Positions 27,621 to 36,735 of a stretch of DNA of 64,000 nucleotides are shown piece after piece. Position 1 is the stretch's first letter. Each line of letters begins with the position of its first letter. Both the position numbers and the translations under genes were made by a program. The notes under the pieces are model-generated. The model had not been told where the DNA came from and did no database searches. It saw only the letters and a program-made list of their open reading frames with translations. The DNA comes from Clostridium felsineum DSM 794 (GTDB lineage Bacteria; Bacillota; Clostridia; Clostridiales; Clostridiaceae), in assembly GCF_002006355.2 (NCBI RefSeq), contig NZ_CP096980.1:3906001-3970000 (forward strand), in the 5' to 3' direction.

Positions 27621-27648
27621 ATTATACCCTTTATTGGATTTTTGTCAA
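27621..27648 (-). promoter_or_regulatory. cysE sigma-A promoter
   Basis: Perfect TTGACA (27643-27648) and TATAAT (27621-27626) on the minus strand with a 16-base spacer, just ahead of the T-box leader. Confidence 0.85.
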
Positions 27649-27655
27649 CTTAATT

Positions 27656-28357
27656 TTATCTACAAAATCTATGTTTACCAATAATAATTATAAGTGGTCT
27701 AGACCATATCCAATTACTTGTTGCTGTTGCTGGATTAAAATAATAAATTGCACCACCAGAAGGATCCCACCCATTAAGTGCATCTCTTGCTGCTCTAATA
27801 GAATTCGGCTCCATATTGGCATGAATTTGGCCATCTACTATTGCTGTAAAAGCTCCTGGTTGATATATGACACCCGCAATTGTTGATGGAAATTTAGGAT
27901 TTTTAGTTCTATTTATTACTGTTGCACCAACAGCAACCTGCCCTGCATAAGGCTCACCTCTTGCCTCACCATTTATGAGTCTAGCTAAAAGATTTAAATT
28001 TTGATTATAACTTGAAGTACTACCTGATGCTACAGTAGGTGTTGAAGTCATTCCTAATGCTGCCGCTGTAGCATTACCTACTATACCATCTACAAGAATA
28101 CCATTTTTAGTTTGAAATTTTTTTACCGCTAAATATGTTTGATATCCATACACTCCATCTATACTCCCCGTATAATATCCCCAATTTTTAAGTTTGGTTT
28201 GAATTTGAGTTACTGCACTTCCGCTTGATCCGTACTTATATGTAGTAGCATTTACTGCATTATTATAAGGTAAGAACCACACATAAACAATAAAATATGA
28301 CATTAATACAGCCAAACTAAGCACTATGCTTCTCTTATACTTTAAAATCCCCTTCAC
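27656..28357 (-). CDS. sleB: Spore cortex-lytic enzyme
   Basis: 233 residues. An N-terminal signal/anchor helix is followed by a peptidoglycan-binding domain (YGSSGSAVTQIQTKLKNWGY, VDGIVGNATAAAL). The C-terminal hydrolase-2 (SleB/CwlJ) domain includes ARLINGEARGEPYAGQVAVG with the catalytic Glu, and ends with the typical IGKHRFCR-type tail. It is a lytic transglycosylase degrading spore cortex during germination. No ypeB partner is adjacent. The gene confirms a spore-former. Confidence 0.92.
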   Translation of the reverse strand: MKGILKYKRSIVLSLAVLMSYFIVYVWFLPYNNAVNATTYKYGSSGSAVTQIQTKLKNWGYYTGSIDGVYGYQTYLAVKKFQTKNGILVDGIVGNATAAALGMTSTPTVASGSTSSYNQNLNLLARLINGEARGEPYAGQVAVGATVINRTKNPKFPSTIAGVIYQPGAFTAIVDGQIHANMEPNSIRAARDALNGWDPSGGAIYYFNPATATSNWIWSRPLIIIIGKHRFCR

Positions 28358-28550
28358 AATTCTCCCTCCAGTAAATAAAATATAATCTTAATATCAGAAA
28401 GCCAAAATAAAATCCAACTTATATAACTTATTTATTGGATTGGTTTTCTTTATAAATTATTTCAAACATATTTTGTTCAAAAAATAAAATTTTAATACAT
28501 ACATATAAATTTAAATATTAAGATACTAATTTTATACGGTAGAAAAATAA

Positions 28551-28604
28551 GCAAAAATATATGCATAAATCTACTTATAAATAGATTTATGCATATATTT
28601 TTGC
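28551..28604 (-). terminator. Terminator of the Nramp-type gene
   Basis: 22-bp near-perfect stem GCAAAAATATATGCATAAAT with its complement, ending one base after the stop codon region; AT-rich flanks. Confidence 0.75.
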
Positions 28605-29831
28605 TTACATAAAATTGCCTACAAAAGCCAATACCGTTAATATAATTATTAAACCAACAGTAAATTTAGCTATAAAATTTTGAAATTTATTATTTGTATG
28701 CCTTCCCATAATTTCTTTGTCATTTACAAGCTTTATCATAAATATTAATACTACAGGACATAAAACTCCAGCCATTTGTTGAGTAAATAATATGATACTT
28801 ATTAGAGATAAATTAGGTAGTAAAACTATAATCACACTTGTTATTATCATAAAAAAGAATAATCCGAAAAACACAGGTGCTTCTTTAATCTTATTGTCTA
28901 GTCCACTTTCAAAACCAAACGCTTCACATACCGCATATGAAGTAGATAACGGTATAATACAACAAGCTAAAAAGGAAGCTCCAAACAAACCAATTCCAAA
29001 TAGAATAAATGAATACTGACCTGCAAGAGGTTTAAGTGCTGATGCTGCATCTTGTGCACTGGATATAGACATATGTGCCTTAAATAATGTTTCTGAAGTA
29101 CATATTGTTATAAAAAGAGCTGTCGCTATTCCCCATATTGTTCCTAAATATACATCAAGCTTTTCGTATCCATACTCCTTTAAAGATATTCCTTTATCAA
29201 CTATTGAGGATTGAAGGTAAAATTGCATATATGGAGTTATTGTAGTTCCAACCATGCCTATAAGATCAAGCCAATAACCTTTGTTTAGACTTCCCCTTGG
29301 ATTAAATATATGCGAAGTCACATTAGACCAATTTGGTTTTACCATAAATGCTGTAATAACATATCCGAAGAACGTAAGTGTCAATAACAAAAATACCTTT
29401 TCAGCTTTTGAGTAATTACCTTTTGTCATTATAACCCAAATCATTATTGCAAGTATAGGAACAGATATATATTTATTTATATTAAACAATTGCAAACTAG
29501 CAGCAATCCCCGCAAAATCAGCTATGCAAACTCCTAAATTTGCTATTAACAGAACCGTCATGGCAAAGAAAGCTAACTTAACACCATATCTCTCTCTTAT
29601 TAAATCCGATAATCCCTTTCCTGTAACTACCGCCATTCTAGCATTCATTTCTTGAACAACAGCAAGTCCTATACCTATTGCAAGTAATCCCCACAGCATT
29701 GAATAACCGTATTTAGAGCCTATTACAGAATAAGTAGTTACCCCCCCTGCATCGTTACCCGCGTTTGCAGTTATAAGACCTGGGCCAACAATACTAAAAA
29801 TCAACAATAATCTACTAAACTTCTTTTTCAT
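28605..29831 (-). CDS. Nramp-fold divalent metal transporter, probably the Mg2+ (NRMT) branch
   Basis: 408 residues, about eleven membrane segments. In classical Nramp proteins segment 1 has DPGN and segment 6 has MPH; here the positions read Asp27-Ala-Gly-Gly (NDAGG) and Thr199-Pro-Tyr (TITPYMQ). The Asp is kept while the Asn and the metal-selecting Met are gone. Loss of that Met is the mark of Nramp-related magnesium transporters. Context supports magnesium: it lies 12 bases after a gene for an MgtE-type sensor domain and downstream of an M-box. The usual automatic name would be a manganese transporter. Confidence 0.8.
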   Translation of the reverse strand: MKKKFSRLLLIFSIVGPGLITANAGNDAGGVTTYSVIGSKYGYSMLWGLLAIGIGLAVVQEMNARMAVVTGKGLSDLIRERYGVKLAFFAMTVLLIANLGVCIADFAGIAASLQLFNINKYISVPILAIMIWVIMTKGNYSKAEKVFLLLTLTFFGYVITAFMVKPNWSNVTSHIFNPRGSLNKGYWLDLIGMVGTTITPYMQFYLQSSIVDKGISLKEYGYEKLDVYLGTIWGIATALFITICTSETLFKAHMSISSAQDAASALKPLAGQYSFILFGIGLFGASFLACCIIPLSTSYAVCEAFGFESGLDNKIKEAPVFFGLFFFMIITSVIIVLLPNLSLISIILFTQQMAGVLCPVVLIFMIKLVNDKEIMGRHTNNKFQNFIAKFTVGLIIILTVLAFVGNFM

Positions 29832-29843
29832 ACGCTCACCCTC

Positions 29844-31115
29844 TTAGCCCACTTTTTTAAATTTCTTTTTCCATGTTGGCAATAGTACCTCATCTATTAA
29901 ATCATTTACTAGTATAATTCCACATATTTTATTCTCATTGTCAACTACTGGGAGCGATATAAGATTGTATTTTGATGATATTTCTATAGCTTCATCAAGT
30001 TTATCCGAATCTTTAACAAATGCAAGTTTTTTATTCATAACATCTTTAAGCTTTTTTTCTGGAGGCATAAAAAGTAAATCCTTAAGTGATATATAACCTT
30101 CCAATTTCCCTTCATCATCCGTTATATAAATAAAATATATCACTTCATCATCAGGATTCATTTCACGTACTATTTCTAAAGTTTCATTTAAGGTTATGTT
30201 TACATTAAATGAAATAAAATCTTTATTCATTATACTTCCTACAGTTTCTTCTGCATATCCCATGAGAGCTCTTACTTCTTCAGCATCTTCTTTTTCCATA
30301 TTAAGTAGTATTTTTTCAGCTGTCTCTTCATCGACCTCATCTAAGATATCCGCAATTTCATCATTTGGCATACTATCTAATACTTCACTTTTTTTATCAT
30401 CACTTAAATTTTCAAGTATATCCGCTTGAATATCTGGATCTATTTCTTCCAAAATATCTGCTGCCAAATTTTCATCAAGACTTTCAAATACTTTTTTTCT
30501 ATACTTAAAATCCATGTCTTCAAGTATATCTGCTAGATCTGCCGGATGCATAGTTGACAGCTTCTGGTATGGAACTGTTAATTTTAAATTATCATTAACC
30601 ATTTCTAAGGATTCAACATCATTCCACATTATATAATTTTCCATAGGTTTTCTTTGCGCTAATTTATAAAATCTATATATAAGCCCTTCAATTCCAAGTC
30701 TCCTACTTAATGCCATAAACCCTGTATCAACTGCTATAACTTTAAGTTCACCAACCATCTTTGCCATTCTCAAATCATTAACCCGTACGAGTTTTTTTCC
30801 GTTTATATCAACTATTTGCTTATCCAAAAGATTTTTAGACAACAAATAGGAATATTTCCTCATCATTGTGTCTTTAACTGCTTTAACTTTTATATAAATT
30901 CTTCTGCCTTCATCTTCTTTGTAAAAATCTATTGTCTTAAATTCGTAGTTTATATATTCTCCACTTTTTTTCACTTTATACCCAATTGCTCTAGGATAAG
31001 CTTCATCAGCAACAACATATATATCCCACAATCTACCTACATATTCACCATATTCATCATACACTTTCTTATAAAGTATTTCGCTTAAAAAAAAGTTATT
31101 TAATAATTTTTGCAT
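29844..31115 (-). CDS. Soluble PRC-barrel/MgtE-N/CBS protein (MgtE sensor without channel)
   Basis: About 423 residues from the ATG at 31115, which has AAAGGA nine bases upstream. Order: PRC-barrel-like segment (VYDEYGEYVGRLWDIYV), a second similar segment, the MgtE N-domain with its acidic repeats (TMHPADLADILEDMD, ADILEEID, ADILENLSDD), and a CBS pair (VGSIMNKDFISF to LVNDLIDE). The five-helix MgtE membrane domain is absent and the protein ends after CBS. In MgtE these two domains sense Mg2+. I infer a cytosolic Mg2+ sensor acting on the neighbouring Nramp-type carrier. Confidence 0.85.
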   Translation of the reverse strand: MQKLLNNFFLSEILYKKVYDEYGEYVGRLWDIYVVADEAYPRAIGYKVKKSGEYINYEFKTIDFYKEDEGRRIYIKVKAVKDTMMRKYSYLLSKNLLDKQIVDINGKKLVRVNDLRMAKMVGELKVIAVDTGFMALSRRLGIEGLIYRFYKLAQRKPMENYIMWNDVESLEMVNDNLKLTVPYQKLSTMHPADLADILEDMDFKYRKKVFESLDENLAADILEEIDPDIQADILENLSDDKKSEVLDSMPNDEIADILDEVDEETAEKILLNMEKEDAEEVRALMGYAEETVGSIMNKDFISFNVNITLNETLEIVREMNPDDEVIYFIYITDDEGKLEGYISLKDLLFMPPEKKLKDVMNKKLAFVKDSDKLDEAIEISSKYNLISLPVVDNENKICGIILVNDLIDEVLLPTWKKKFKKVG

Positions 31116-31241
31116 ACCAATCATTCCTTTCAAAATTTACTGAAGTATTCCACTTAATGTAAATCGTTTTTTTGTATTACAGTAATAGAAAGTTATGTTC
31201 TATCTCTTAGTTTTGAAGAGGAAGATTGGAATTTAATATGT

Positions 31242-31334
31242 CTATTCTAATAAGTTATATGAAAAACATTCCTCAAATTCCTCTTCTGTTATAAAATTAA
31301 AATCGTCCTCGCTCAAATGAGGGCCACTTTCCAT
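31242..31334 (-). CDS. 30-residue acidic small ORF between M-box and sensor gene
   Basis: ATG at 31334 with AAGGAGTGAG upstream, stop TAG at 31242. The product has nine or more Glu/Asp residues, including EDD and TEEEFEE, and one Cys. It is the first ORF after the riboswitch terminator and is about 125 bases ahead of the MgtE-N/CBS gene. It may be a leader peptide or a small regulator; acidic residues would suit Mg2+ binding, but nothing proves function. No family recognised. Confidence 0.5.
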   Translation of the reverse strand: MESGPHLSEDDFNFITEEEFEECFSYNLLE

Positions 31335-31363
31335 AAAAACTCACTCCTTCTTACATTTTGGCA

Positions 31364-31387
31364 TAAAAAAAAGCCATCAAAGGCTCG
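31364..31387 (-). terminator. M-box terminator
   Basis: GAGCC pairs with GGCTT around a short loop, followed on the minus strand by eight Ts. It is the expected off-switch directly after the aptamer. Confidence 0.7.
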
Positions 31388-31394
31388 CTCAAAA

Positions 31395-31570
31395 ATTCTA
31401 ATAATAAAATTAGACAGTAGAGCTTTAGCACTATATAGCTTAGATCAGAATACAATCCAGCTACGTTAGATAAAACCTTGATTCGGTAATATCTGTTGAC
31501 CCAAGTTGGCATCTCTCGATGTTTCTGGGCAGTAGCGTATATCTATATAGGAGCCTCACCTAACAAAAAC
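31395..31570 (-). ncRNA. M-box (ykoK) magnesium riboswitch
   Basis: The minus strand carries the M-box consensus nearly intact: GTTAGGTGAGGCTCCTATAT, then ACGCTACTGCCC, a CGAGAGATGCCAA stem-loop, GGGTCAACAGA, GCAGCTGG-like AGCTGGATTG, and the closing AGTGCTAAAGCTCTAC. High Mg2+ should favour the terminator that follows, reducing expression of the small ORF, the sensor protein and the Nramp-type carrier. No feature was recognised in the roughly 300 bases between the riboswitch and amtB beyond AT-rich promoter-like sequence. Confidence 0.93.
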
Positions 31571-31973
31571 TTTTCTTACTATTATAGTATTATTAAAAGT
31601 CAGAAATATATACTGATATTTTAGAATTACAACAAATAAATAACATACCTTTAACAAGGTAAAGTAAAAGAATACATCCTATTACAATATATTCGTTTAA
31701 ATTCGTACTATACTTTTAATTATAGTATAAAATGTGAATTTTTCAACCTAAAAATAAAAAACTTCTTTAACTTAGTATATTCTTCTCATAATTTATCAAA
31801 TTATCTTACGTTACTCAAAAATATGATTTTTCTAATTTATAGGCATTAAATTATTTTTTTAACATTTAAACATATATTTAATTAATAAACTTGCAATTTT
31901 GTCTCACATTTGATATCATTATAAAATATCGAACTACTTAATTAATCAGAAATGAAAAAAGGAGGCTATTCTT

Positions 31974-33191
31974 ATGAATTTTGCAGATACTACTTTCGTC
32001 TTTTTATCAACAGTTTTAGTAATGTTAATGACCCCTGGTCTTGCCATGTTTTATGGGGGAATGGTTAAGACTAAAAACACATTGAGTACTATGATGCACA
32101 GTTATGCCTGTATGATTATAATATCTCTTCAATGGGTTTTAATAGGCTATTCAATTGCATTTGGTCCAGATATTTCAGGTCTTATAGGAAATTTACAGTA
32201 CGCACTTTTACATCATGTGGGTTTTAAACCTTTCGCTCCATATTCTAGTACTATTCCCCACAGCTTATTTATGATGTTTCAATTAATGTTCGCAATTATA
32301 ACTCCTGGTTTAATAACAGGTGCTTTTGCAGAAAGAATAAAATTTCCAGCATTTATACTTTTCATACTTTTATGGGCAACCTTAATATATGACCCACTTG
32401 CACATTGGGTATGGGGTGATGGCGGTTGGATAAAAAAACTAGGAGCTATAGATTTCGCTGGTGGAACTGTAGTACACATAAGTTCTGGTGTTTCCGGTCT
32501 TGTAGCCGCTATAATGATTGGAAAAAGAAAAAATATAAAAACATCTCCAAACAACCTTACTTTAACTTTTATAGGTGGTGCCCTTTTATGGTTTGGTTGG
32601 TTTGGCTTTAACGCAGGAAGCGCTCTAGGTATAAATGCTGTAGCCATGAATGCCTTTATAACAACTAATACAGCAGCTGCTGCCGCTGCCGCTGCATGGA
32701 TTGCTTGTGAATGGTTTATTACAAAACGTCCAACTGTTTTAGGTGCTTTAACTGGTACTCTTGCTGGTCTTGTTTCTATAACTCCAGCATGCGGATTTGT
32801 AACTGTAGGTTCTTCTCTAATAATAGGTATCCTGGGTGGAATCATATGCTTCTTCTCAGTAAGCTTTCTTAAGAAGAAATTTAAATATGATGATGCATTA
32901 GATGCTTTCGGATGCCATGGCGTTGGTGGTACATGGGGAGCTATAGCAACCGGAATATTTGCTACCAAAGCAGTTAACTCAGGTGGAGCAAATGGACTTC
33001 TTTATGGAGATCCTTCACTTGTTTTAAAACAGCTTATAGCAACTGGTGCAACTTATGCTTATTCTATAATCGGAACAATCATAATTATTAAATTAGTAAC
33101 ATTAGTATTTAAAATACGTTCAAGTGAAGATGAAGAACTTCAAGGTCTTGATATTTCTATTCATGGTGAAAGAGCTTATCATATAGATTAG
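31974..33191 (+). CDS. amtB: Ammonium transporter
   Basis: 405 residues, eleven-segment Amt protein. The twin pore histidines are in GGTVVHISSG and GCHGVGGTWG, with the Asp of AIDFAGG preceding the first. A poly-Ala run lies in segment 6. AAAAGGAGG precedes the ATG. It conducts ammonium at low external nitrogen and is paired with a PII gene 127 bases downstream, the standard arrangement for blocking by GlnK. Confidence 0.95.
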   Translation: MNFADTTFVFLSTVLVMLMTPGLAMFYGGMVKTKNTLSTMMHSYACMIIISLQWVLIGYSIAFGPDISGLIGNLQYALLHHVGFKPFAPYSSTIPHSLFMMFQLMFAIITPGLITGAFAERIKFPAFILFILLWATLIYDPLAHWVWGDGGWIKKLGAIDFAGGTVVHISSGVSGLVAAIMIGKRKNIKTSPNNLTLTFIGGALLWFGWFGFNAGSALGINAVAMNAFITTNTAAAAAAAAWIACEWFITKRPTVLGALTGTLAGLVSITPACGFVTVGSSLIIGILGGIICFFSVSFLKKKFKYDDALDAFGCHGVGGTWGAIATGIFATKAVNSGGANGLLYGDPSLVLKQLIATGATYAYSIIGTIIIIKLVTLVFKIRSSEDEELQGLDISIHGERAYHID

Positions 33192-33318
33192 AAATTTTAA
33201 TATACTACTTTGGTCGTAATTTTTCAATTTTATATTTATGTATTATGGAAATTTTACTTTTAAAGTAGTATATTTATATATAAGCTATTATATTTTATTT
33301 TAAAGGAGATGAACTTTT

Positions 33319-33684
33319 ATGGATTACAAAATGAGTAAAATTGACATAGTTACAAGACCAGAAAAATTCGATGAGCTGAAAGATGAGCTTAATAAAATTG
33401 GTGTTACAGGTATGACTGTTACAAATGTGCTCGGATGCGGTCTTCAAAAAGGTACACTTGAGTACTATAGAGGAAATCCTGTTGAAATAACTTTAAATCC
33501 TAAAATAAAAATTGAAATAGTTGTATGCTCAGTTCCTGTTGAAAAGGTTATAGATGCAGCTAAAAGAGTTCTAAATACAGGAAAAATTGGAGACGGAAAA
33601 ATTTTTGTATATGATGTTACTAAGGTAGTTAAGATACGTACTGGTGAAGAAAATTACGACGCACTTCAGGACGATAAAGAATAA
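33319..33684 (+). CDS. glnB: PII nitrogen regulatory protein
   Basis: 121 residues. The PII fold has a T-loop of KGTLEYYRG with Tyr49/Tyr50 at the usual modification position, and the C-terminal block GKIGDGKIFVYDVTKVVKIRTGE that contacts ATP and 2-oxoglutarate. As a GlnK-type partner of the preceding ammonium transporter it should plug AmtB when nitrogen is plentiful. The sequence after the T-loop (NPVEITLNPK) is clostridial in style, so control in detail may differ from E. coli. Confidence 0.9.
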   Translation: MDYKMSKIDIVTRPEKFDELKDELNKIGVTGMTVTNVLGCGLQKGTLEYYRGNPVEITLNPKIKIEIVVCSVPVEKVIDAAKRVLNTGKIGDGKIFVYDVTKVVKIRTGEENYDALQDDKE

Positions 33685-33696
33685 CCTATTAAATAT

Positions 33697-33738
33697 AAAA
33701 ATAGGGTGAAGATCTTCAAAATTCTTCACCCTATTTTA
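33697..33738. terminator. Bidirectional terminator after glnB
   Basis: AAAATAGGGTGAAGA pairs with TCTTCACCCTATTTT, between two convergent genes. Confidence 0.9.
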
Positions 33739-33747
33739 AATTTCAAA

Positions 33748-34398
33748 TTAATTTTTAAATAGCTTCTCCATATAACCTAAACAAAGCAGTAATACAATCT
33801 CTCCAAGCAAGTATTCCGGTATAACTTTAGGCATAACTATAATAGCTATATTTTCTACTATTATAACTAAAATTGCAATCATCAAAAATGAGAACCCTGT
33901 CCTTCTTATATTGTTCTTTGTAAAAAATAACCCACATAGAATAAGCATAAAAATAAGAACTATAATTCTGACTGCTGATATTATAACGCTATAATTATTA
34001 AAATTAATTAAGTATCCAAAACTATAACTATAAAATGGAATCGCCACTTGTAATGCCTTAAAGCTCAAAACAATATATAAACTTAAAAATGCAATTGAAC
34101 TAACTAATGCATATACAAAGTTAAATTTAGTACTTCTTGTAAAAACAAAAATCATAAGTAATATAAGAAGCGGAATACTTAATATATCAAGTAGTACAAT
34201 GGGTCTCATAAAGTATATGTACATTATACTTTTTTTCAAACACATAGTAATTAAAACTGCATACCTTGCCATCAAAACTAATAATAAACCTCTAAGAATT
34301 CTTCTTATTTTTATAGGACATTTAGAACTATCTATAAACAAATTTATGCATAGTAAAACAGCTAGTAATAACATTAAAATATAGGCATAAAAGAACAC
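33748..34398 (-). CDS. Multi-span membrane protein of unknown function
   Basis: About 216 residues from the GTG at 34398, chosen since GGAGGG lies six bases ahead; the frame runs 22 codons further to a TTG with no good binding site. About seven hydrophobic segments are visible and few charged residues. No motif recognised. It lies alone between glnB (convergent) and the lipid kinase gene (same strand, about 130 bases apart). Confidence 0.65.
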   Translation of the reverse strand: MFFYAYILMLLLAVLLCINLFIDSSKCPIKIRRILRGLLLVLMARYAVLITMCLKKSIMYIYFMRPIVLLDILSIPLLILLMIFVFTRSTKFNFVYALVSSIAFLSLYIVLSFKALQVAIPFYSYSFGYLINFNNYSVIISAVRIIVLIFMLILCGLFFTKNNIRRTGFSFLMIAILVIIVENIAIIVMPKVIPEYLLGEIVLLLCLGYMEKLFKN

Positions 34399-34527
34399 TT
34401 TATCCCTCCAAATAAAACTGCTATTTAGGGATTCCTCGTAACTTTCTTCAACTGCATGTACCAAGTTTAAGTATTGAAATTTAGTTTACGTAGGAAAACC
34501 TATATCTATTATTACTCTTAATTTTGT

Positions 34528-35415
34528 CTAAATATTCTTTACACCAAAAATTTTAAGCCCACCTTGTATACAAGAAATTTCTACTGGGAAATCCGGGCCT
34601 CTTTCTCCATCTATATCTGTTACTATATCAGGATTACAATTCACAGTAAGCTTATCCGTTTTAAAATATATTATTCCATTTACATCTTCAAGATGCTCAC
34701 CTTTAAACATCTTAATAAGTATATTTACTATATCCTTAACCATTCCACCCTCTATAATAATTACATCAAGCATACCATCATCTACAGTAGCTTTATATGC
34801 AAACTTAAAATTACCAGCTGTTTGTCCGTTGAATACCAACATAAGTATCATTTCTCCATCAAAGTTATTTTGCTCCGACTCCACTTTTAATGATATTCTT
34901 CTGAAATTAGGTAATTGTTCTATGCCTTTAACATAATACGCAAGTTTACCCATAGTATTTTTCATATTTACATCAGTCTTTTGAGATACATTTGTAAATA
35001 ATCCTGCACTTGCTACATTTATAAAGTATTTATCGTTTATTTTTCCGAGATCAATCTTTCTTACCTGACTATTCAAAATTTGCTCACATGCCATTTCAAT
35101 ATCTGCAGGCATGCCTATAAATTTAGCAAAATCATTAGCTGTACCTACTGGTAGTATAGCTATAGGTATATCTAAATTACACTTTTTTATAATATTAACT
35201 ACATTATCTACTGTTCCATCTCCACCTGCTATAAGAACATATTTATATGTATCATCTATATCTTCAAATGCACTTTCTATACTACAGTTCAATTCTATTC
35301 TATGCGGAACTATTGTATATCCATATTTTTGATGCACTTGTATAACCTTATCTATATTATTTATTATTAAATTCTCCCCAGAGAAAGGATTATAAATAAA
35401 TTTTACTTTGTTCAT
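34528..35415 (-). CDS. Diacylglycerol kinase-family lipid kinase
   Basis: 295 residues of the YegS/DagK type. KFIYNPFSGE is the N-terminal block, and VLIAGGDGTVDNVVN is the nucleotide-binding GGDGT motif. ILPVGTANDFAKFIGMP and DGMLDVIIIEGGMV are also conserved. It phosphorylates diacylglycerol or a related lipid at the membrane, returning it to phosphatidic acid. Several phospholipid genes lie nearby (plsC, pssA). AGGGGGC precedes the ATG. Confidence 0.9.
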   Translation of the reverse strand: MNKVKFIYNPFSGENLIINNIDKVIQVHQKYGYTIVPHRIELNCSIESAFEDIDDTYKYVLIAGGDGTVDNVVNIIKKCNLDIPIAILPVGTANDFAKFIGMPADIEMACEQILNSQVRKIDLGKINDKYFINVASAGLFTNVSQKTDVNMKNTMGKLAYYVKGIEQLPNFRRISLKVESEQNNFDGEMILMLVFNGQTAGNFKFAYKATVDDGMLDVIIIEGGMVKDIVNILIKMFKGEHLEDVNGIIYFKTDKLTVNCNPDIVTDIDGERGPDFPVEISCIQGGLKIFGVKNI

Positions 35416-35473
35416 TCTTTCGTGCCCCCTAAATCAATAAAAGTTACTAATAATATATTATATCATTAATTGG

Positions 35474-35513
35474 AATAAAGCTACAAGATTAAAACTAGCC
35501 TTGTAGCTTTATT
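35474..35513 (-). terminator. Terminator downstream of the CBS protein gene
   Basis: AATAAAGCTACAAG pairs with CTTGTAGCTTTATT; located between the CBS gene and the lipid kinase gene. Confidence 0.75.
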
Positions 35514-35574
35514 TCACTCAAGTTATACGATTACAGGACTGCACATTAGCTTACTCAGAATATATTAAACTTAT

Positions 35575-36003
35575 CTATAAATCGTGGCAACAAGGGCTTG
35601 AAATTCCACTAAGAGCTTTTCCCGCTGAACTATTCGTACCATTTTCAACCGCAAAATCACCAAGTGAAATGATACCAACAATTTTCCCATCGCGTACAAC
35701 TGGAAGTCTTCTTATTTGCTTATCACTCATTATCTTTGTTGCTTCGCTAACATCCATGTCCGGAGTAACAACTACTGGTGTAGATGTCATTATACTTCTT
35801 ACATTTTCCTTTGAAGCATCTTTTTTATCTGCAACTATTCTTAAAATTATATCCCTATCTGTTATAACTCCTATAACTTTATCATTACTGCATACTGGAA
35901 TAGCACCTATATCATGATCTCTCATAAGTTCAGCTGCTTTTTGAATGTTATCCTCACCACATATACTTACAACATTTTTTGTCATTACTTCACTTATCTT
36001 CAC
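35575..36003 (-). CDS. CBS-domain pair protein
   Basis: About 142 residues from a GTG at 36003, which has GGGAGG eight bases ahead. It is a stand-alone pair of CBS domains: VMTKNVVSICGEDN and IGVITDRDIILR in the first, SIMTSTPVVVTPDMDV and IRRLPVVRDGKIVGIISLGDFA in the second. These bind adenosine nucleotides in other proteins. The short tail ends in SSPCCHDL with two Cys. Partner not visible. Confidence 0.88.
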   Translation of the reverse strand: MKISEVMTKNVVSICGEDNIQKAAELMRDHDIGAIPVCSNDKVIGVITDRDIILRIVADKKDASKENVRSIMTSTPVVVTPDMDVSEATKIMSDKQIRRLPVVRDGKIVGIISLGDFAVENGTNSSAGKALSGISSPCCHDL

Positions 36004-36051
36004 TATAAACACCTCCCAGGTTATTATTGTACCCAGAAAGATTTTTTATAT

Positions 36052-36735
36052 TTATTGTTTACTTATTTTTTTGTGTATAATATATGCTGTTGGTGCTGCC
36101 ACTGCCACAAATAAAATTGGTAATAAAAATTTTGTTGAAAAATGCCCTTCAAAGCTCTTACCAATAACTGAATAAGCTATCATTTCTGGCATTACTCCCA
36201 CCAAACTTCCTAAAATAAAATCCCTATATTTTATTTTTGTAAGTCCTGCAGCATAACTTAATGGATCATATGGAAAAATAAATGCAAGTCGCATTAAAAG
36301 CATTATAATAAAACCATGTTTATCTAAATTATCATCTAAATTCATAGCTTTGCCCTTTAAGAGCTTATTTACAAAAGGTCTTCCAAGTTTTCTAGAAAGA
36401 AAAAAAGCAAAACTTGCAGAAAAAAAACATCCTAGCATACTCAAAAAGAATGCTTTTAATGATCCAAAAATTCCTCCTGCTATAACCGAAAGTGCTGATA
36501 CTGGTATTATGAGAAGAACAGGCTTTAAAGAATATATAATCACAAAAGCAAAACTTGCATAAGGTCCATAACTTAGTATGTATTTTTTAATTTCACGAGG
36601 TTTTAAGTGAAAAATCTTCATAGCAAAATTACCGCCATGCCTAAAATGTCGTTGTTTAACAATTACAAATACTACAAATACTACAATTACCGTCAAAAAA
36701 GTATAAATTAGTATCTTTTTTGTTTTATCTTTCAT
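36052..36735 (-). CDS. TVP38/TMEM64 (DedA-like, VTT) membrane protein
   Basis: About 227 residues from the ATG at 36735. One N-terminal segment, then the VTT domain with PVSALSVIAGGIFGSLKAF, FFLSRKLGRPF and the conserved RLAFIFPYDPLSYAAGLT. Family members are thought to move lipids such as phosphatidylserine or undecaprenyl phosphate across the membrane. It is divergent from pssA, a phosphatidylserine synthase gene, which fits a lipid role but does not prove it. Confidence 0.85.
   Translation of the reverse strand: MKDKTKKILIYTFLTVIVVFVVFVIVKQRHFRHGGNFAMKIFHLKPREIKKYILSYGPYASFAFVIIYSLKPVLLIIPVSALSVIAGGIFGSLKAFFLSMLGCFFSASFAFFLSRKLGRPFVNKLLKGKAMNLDDNLDKHGFIIMLLMRLAFIFPYDPLSYAAGLTKIKYRDFILGSLVGVMPEMIAYSVIGKSFEGHFSTKFLLPILFVAVAAPTAYIIHKKISKQ

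Noticed and set aside
28605..29831. Ordinary manganese transporter MntH
   Set aside because: The DPGN and MPH metal-site motifs are not preserved and the operon is under an M-box.
29844..31115. Complete MgtE magnesium channel
   Set aside because: The protein ends after the CBS domains and has no membrane segments.
32279..32968. Long minus-strand ORF opposite amtB
   Set aside because: Shadow of the conserved amtB coding sequence; Pro/Ala/His-rich composition, no ribosome binding site.
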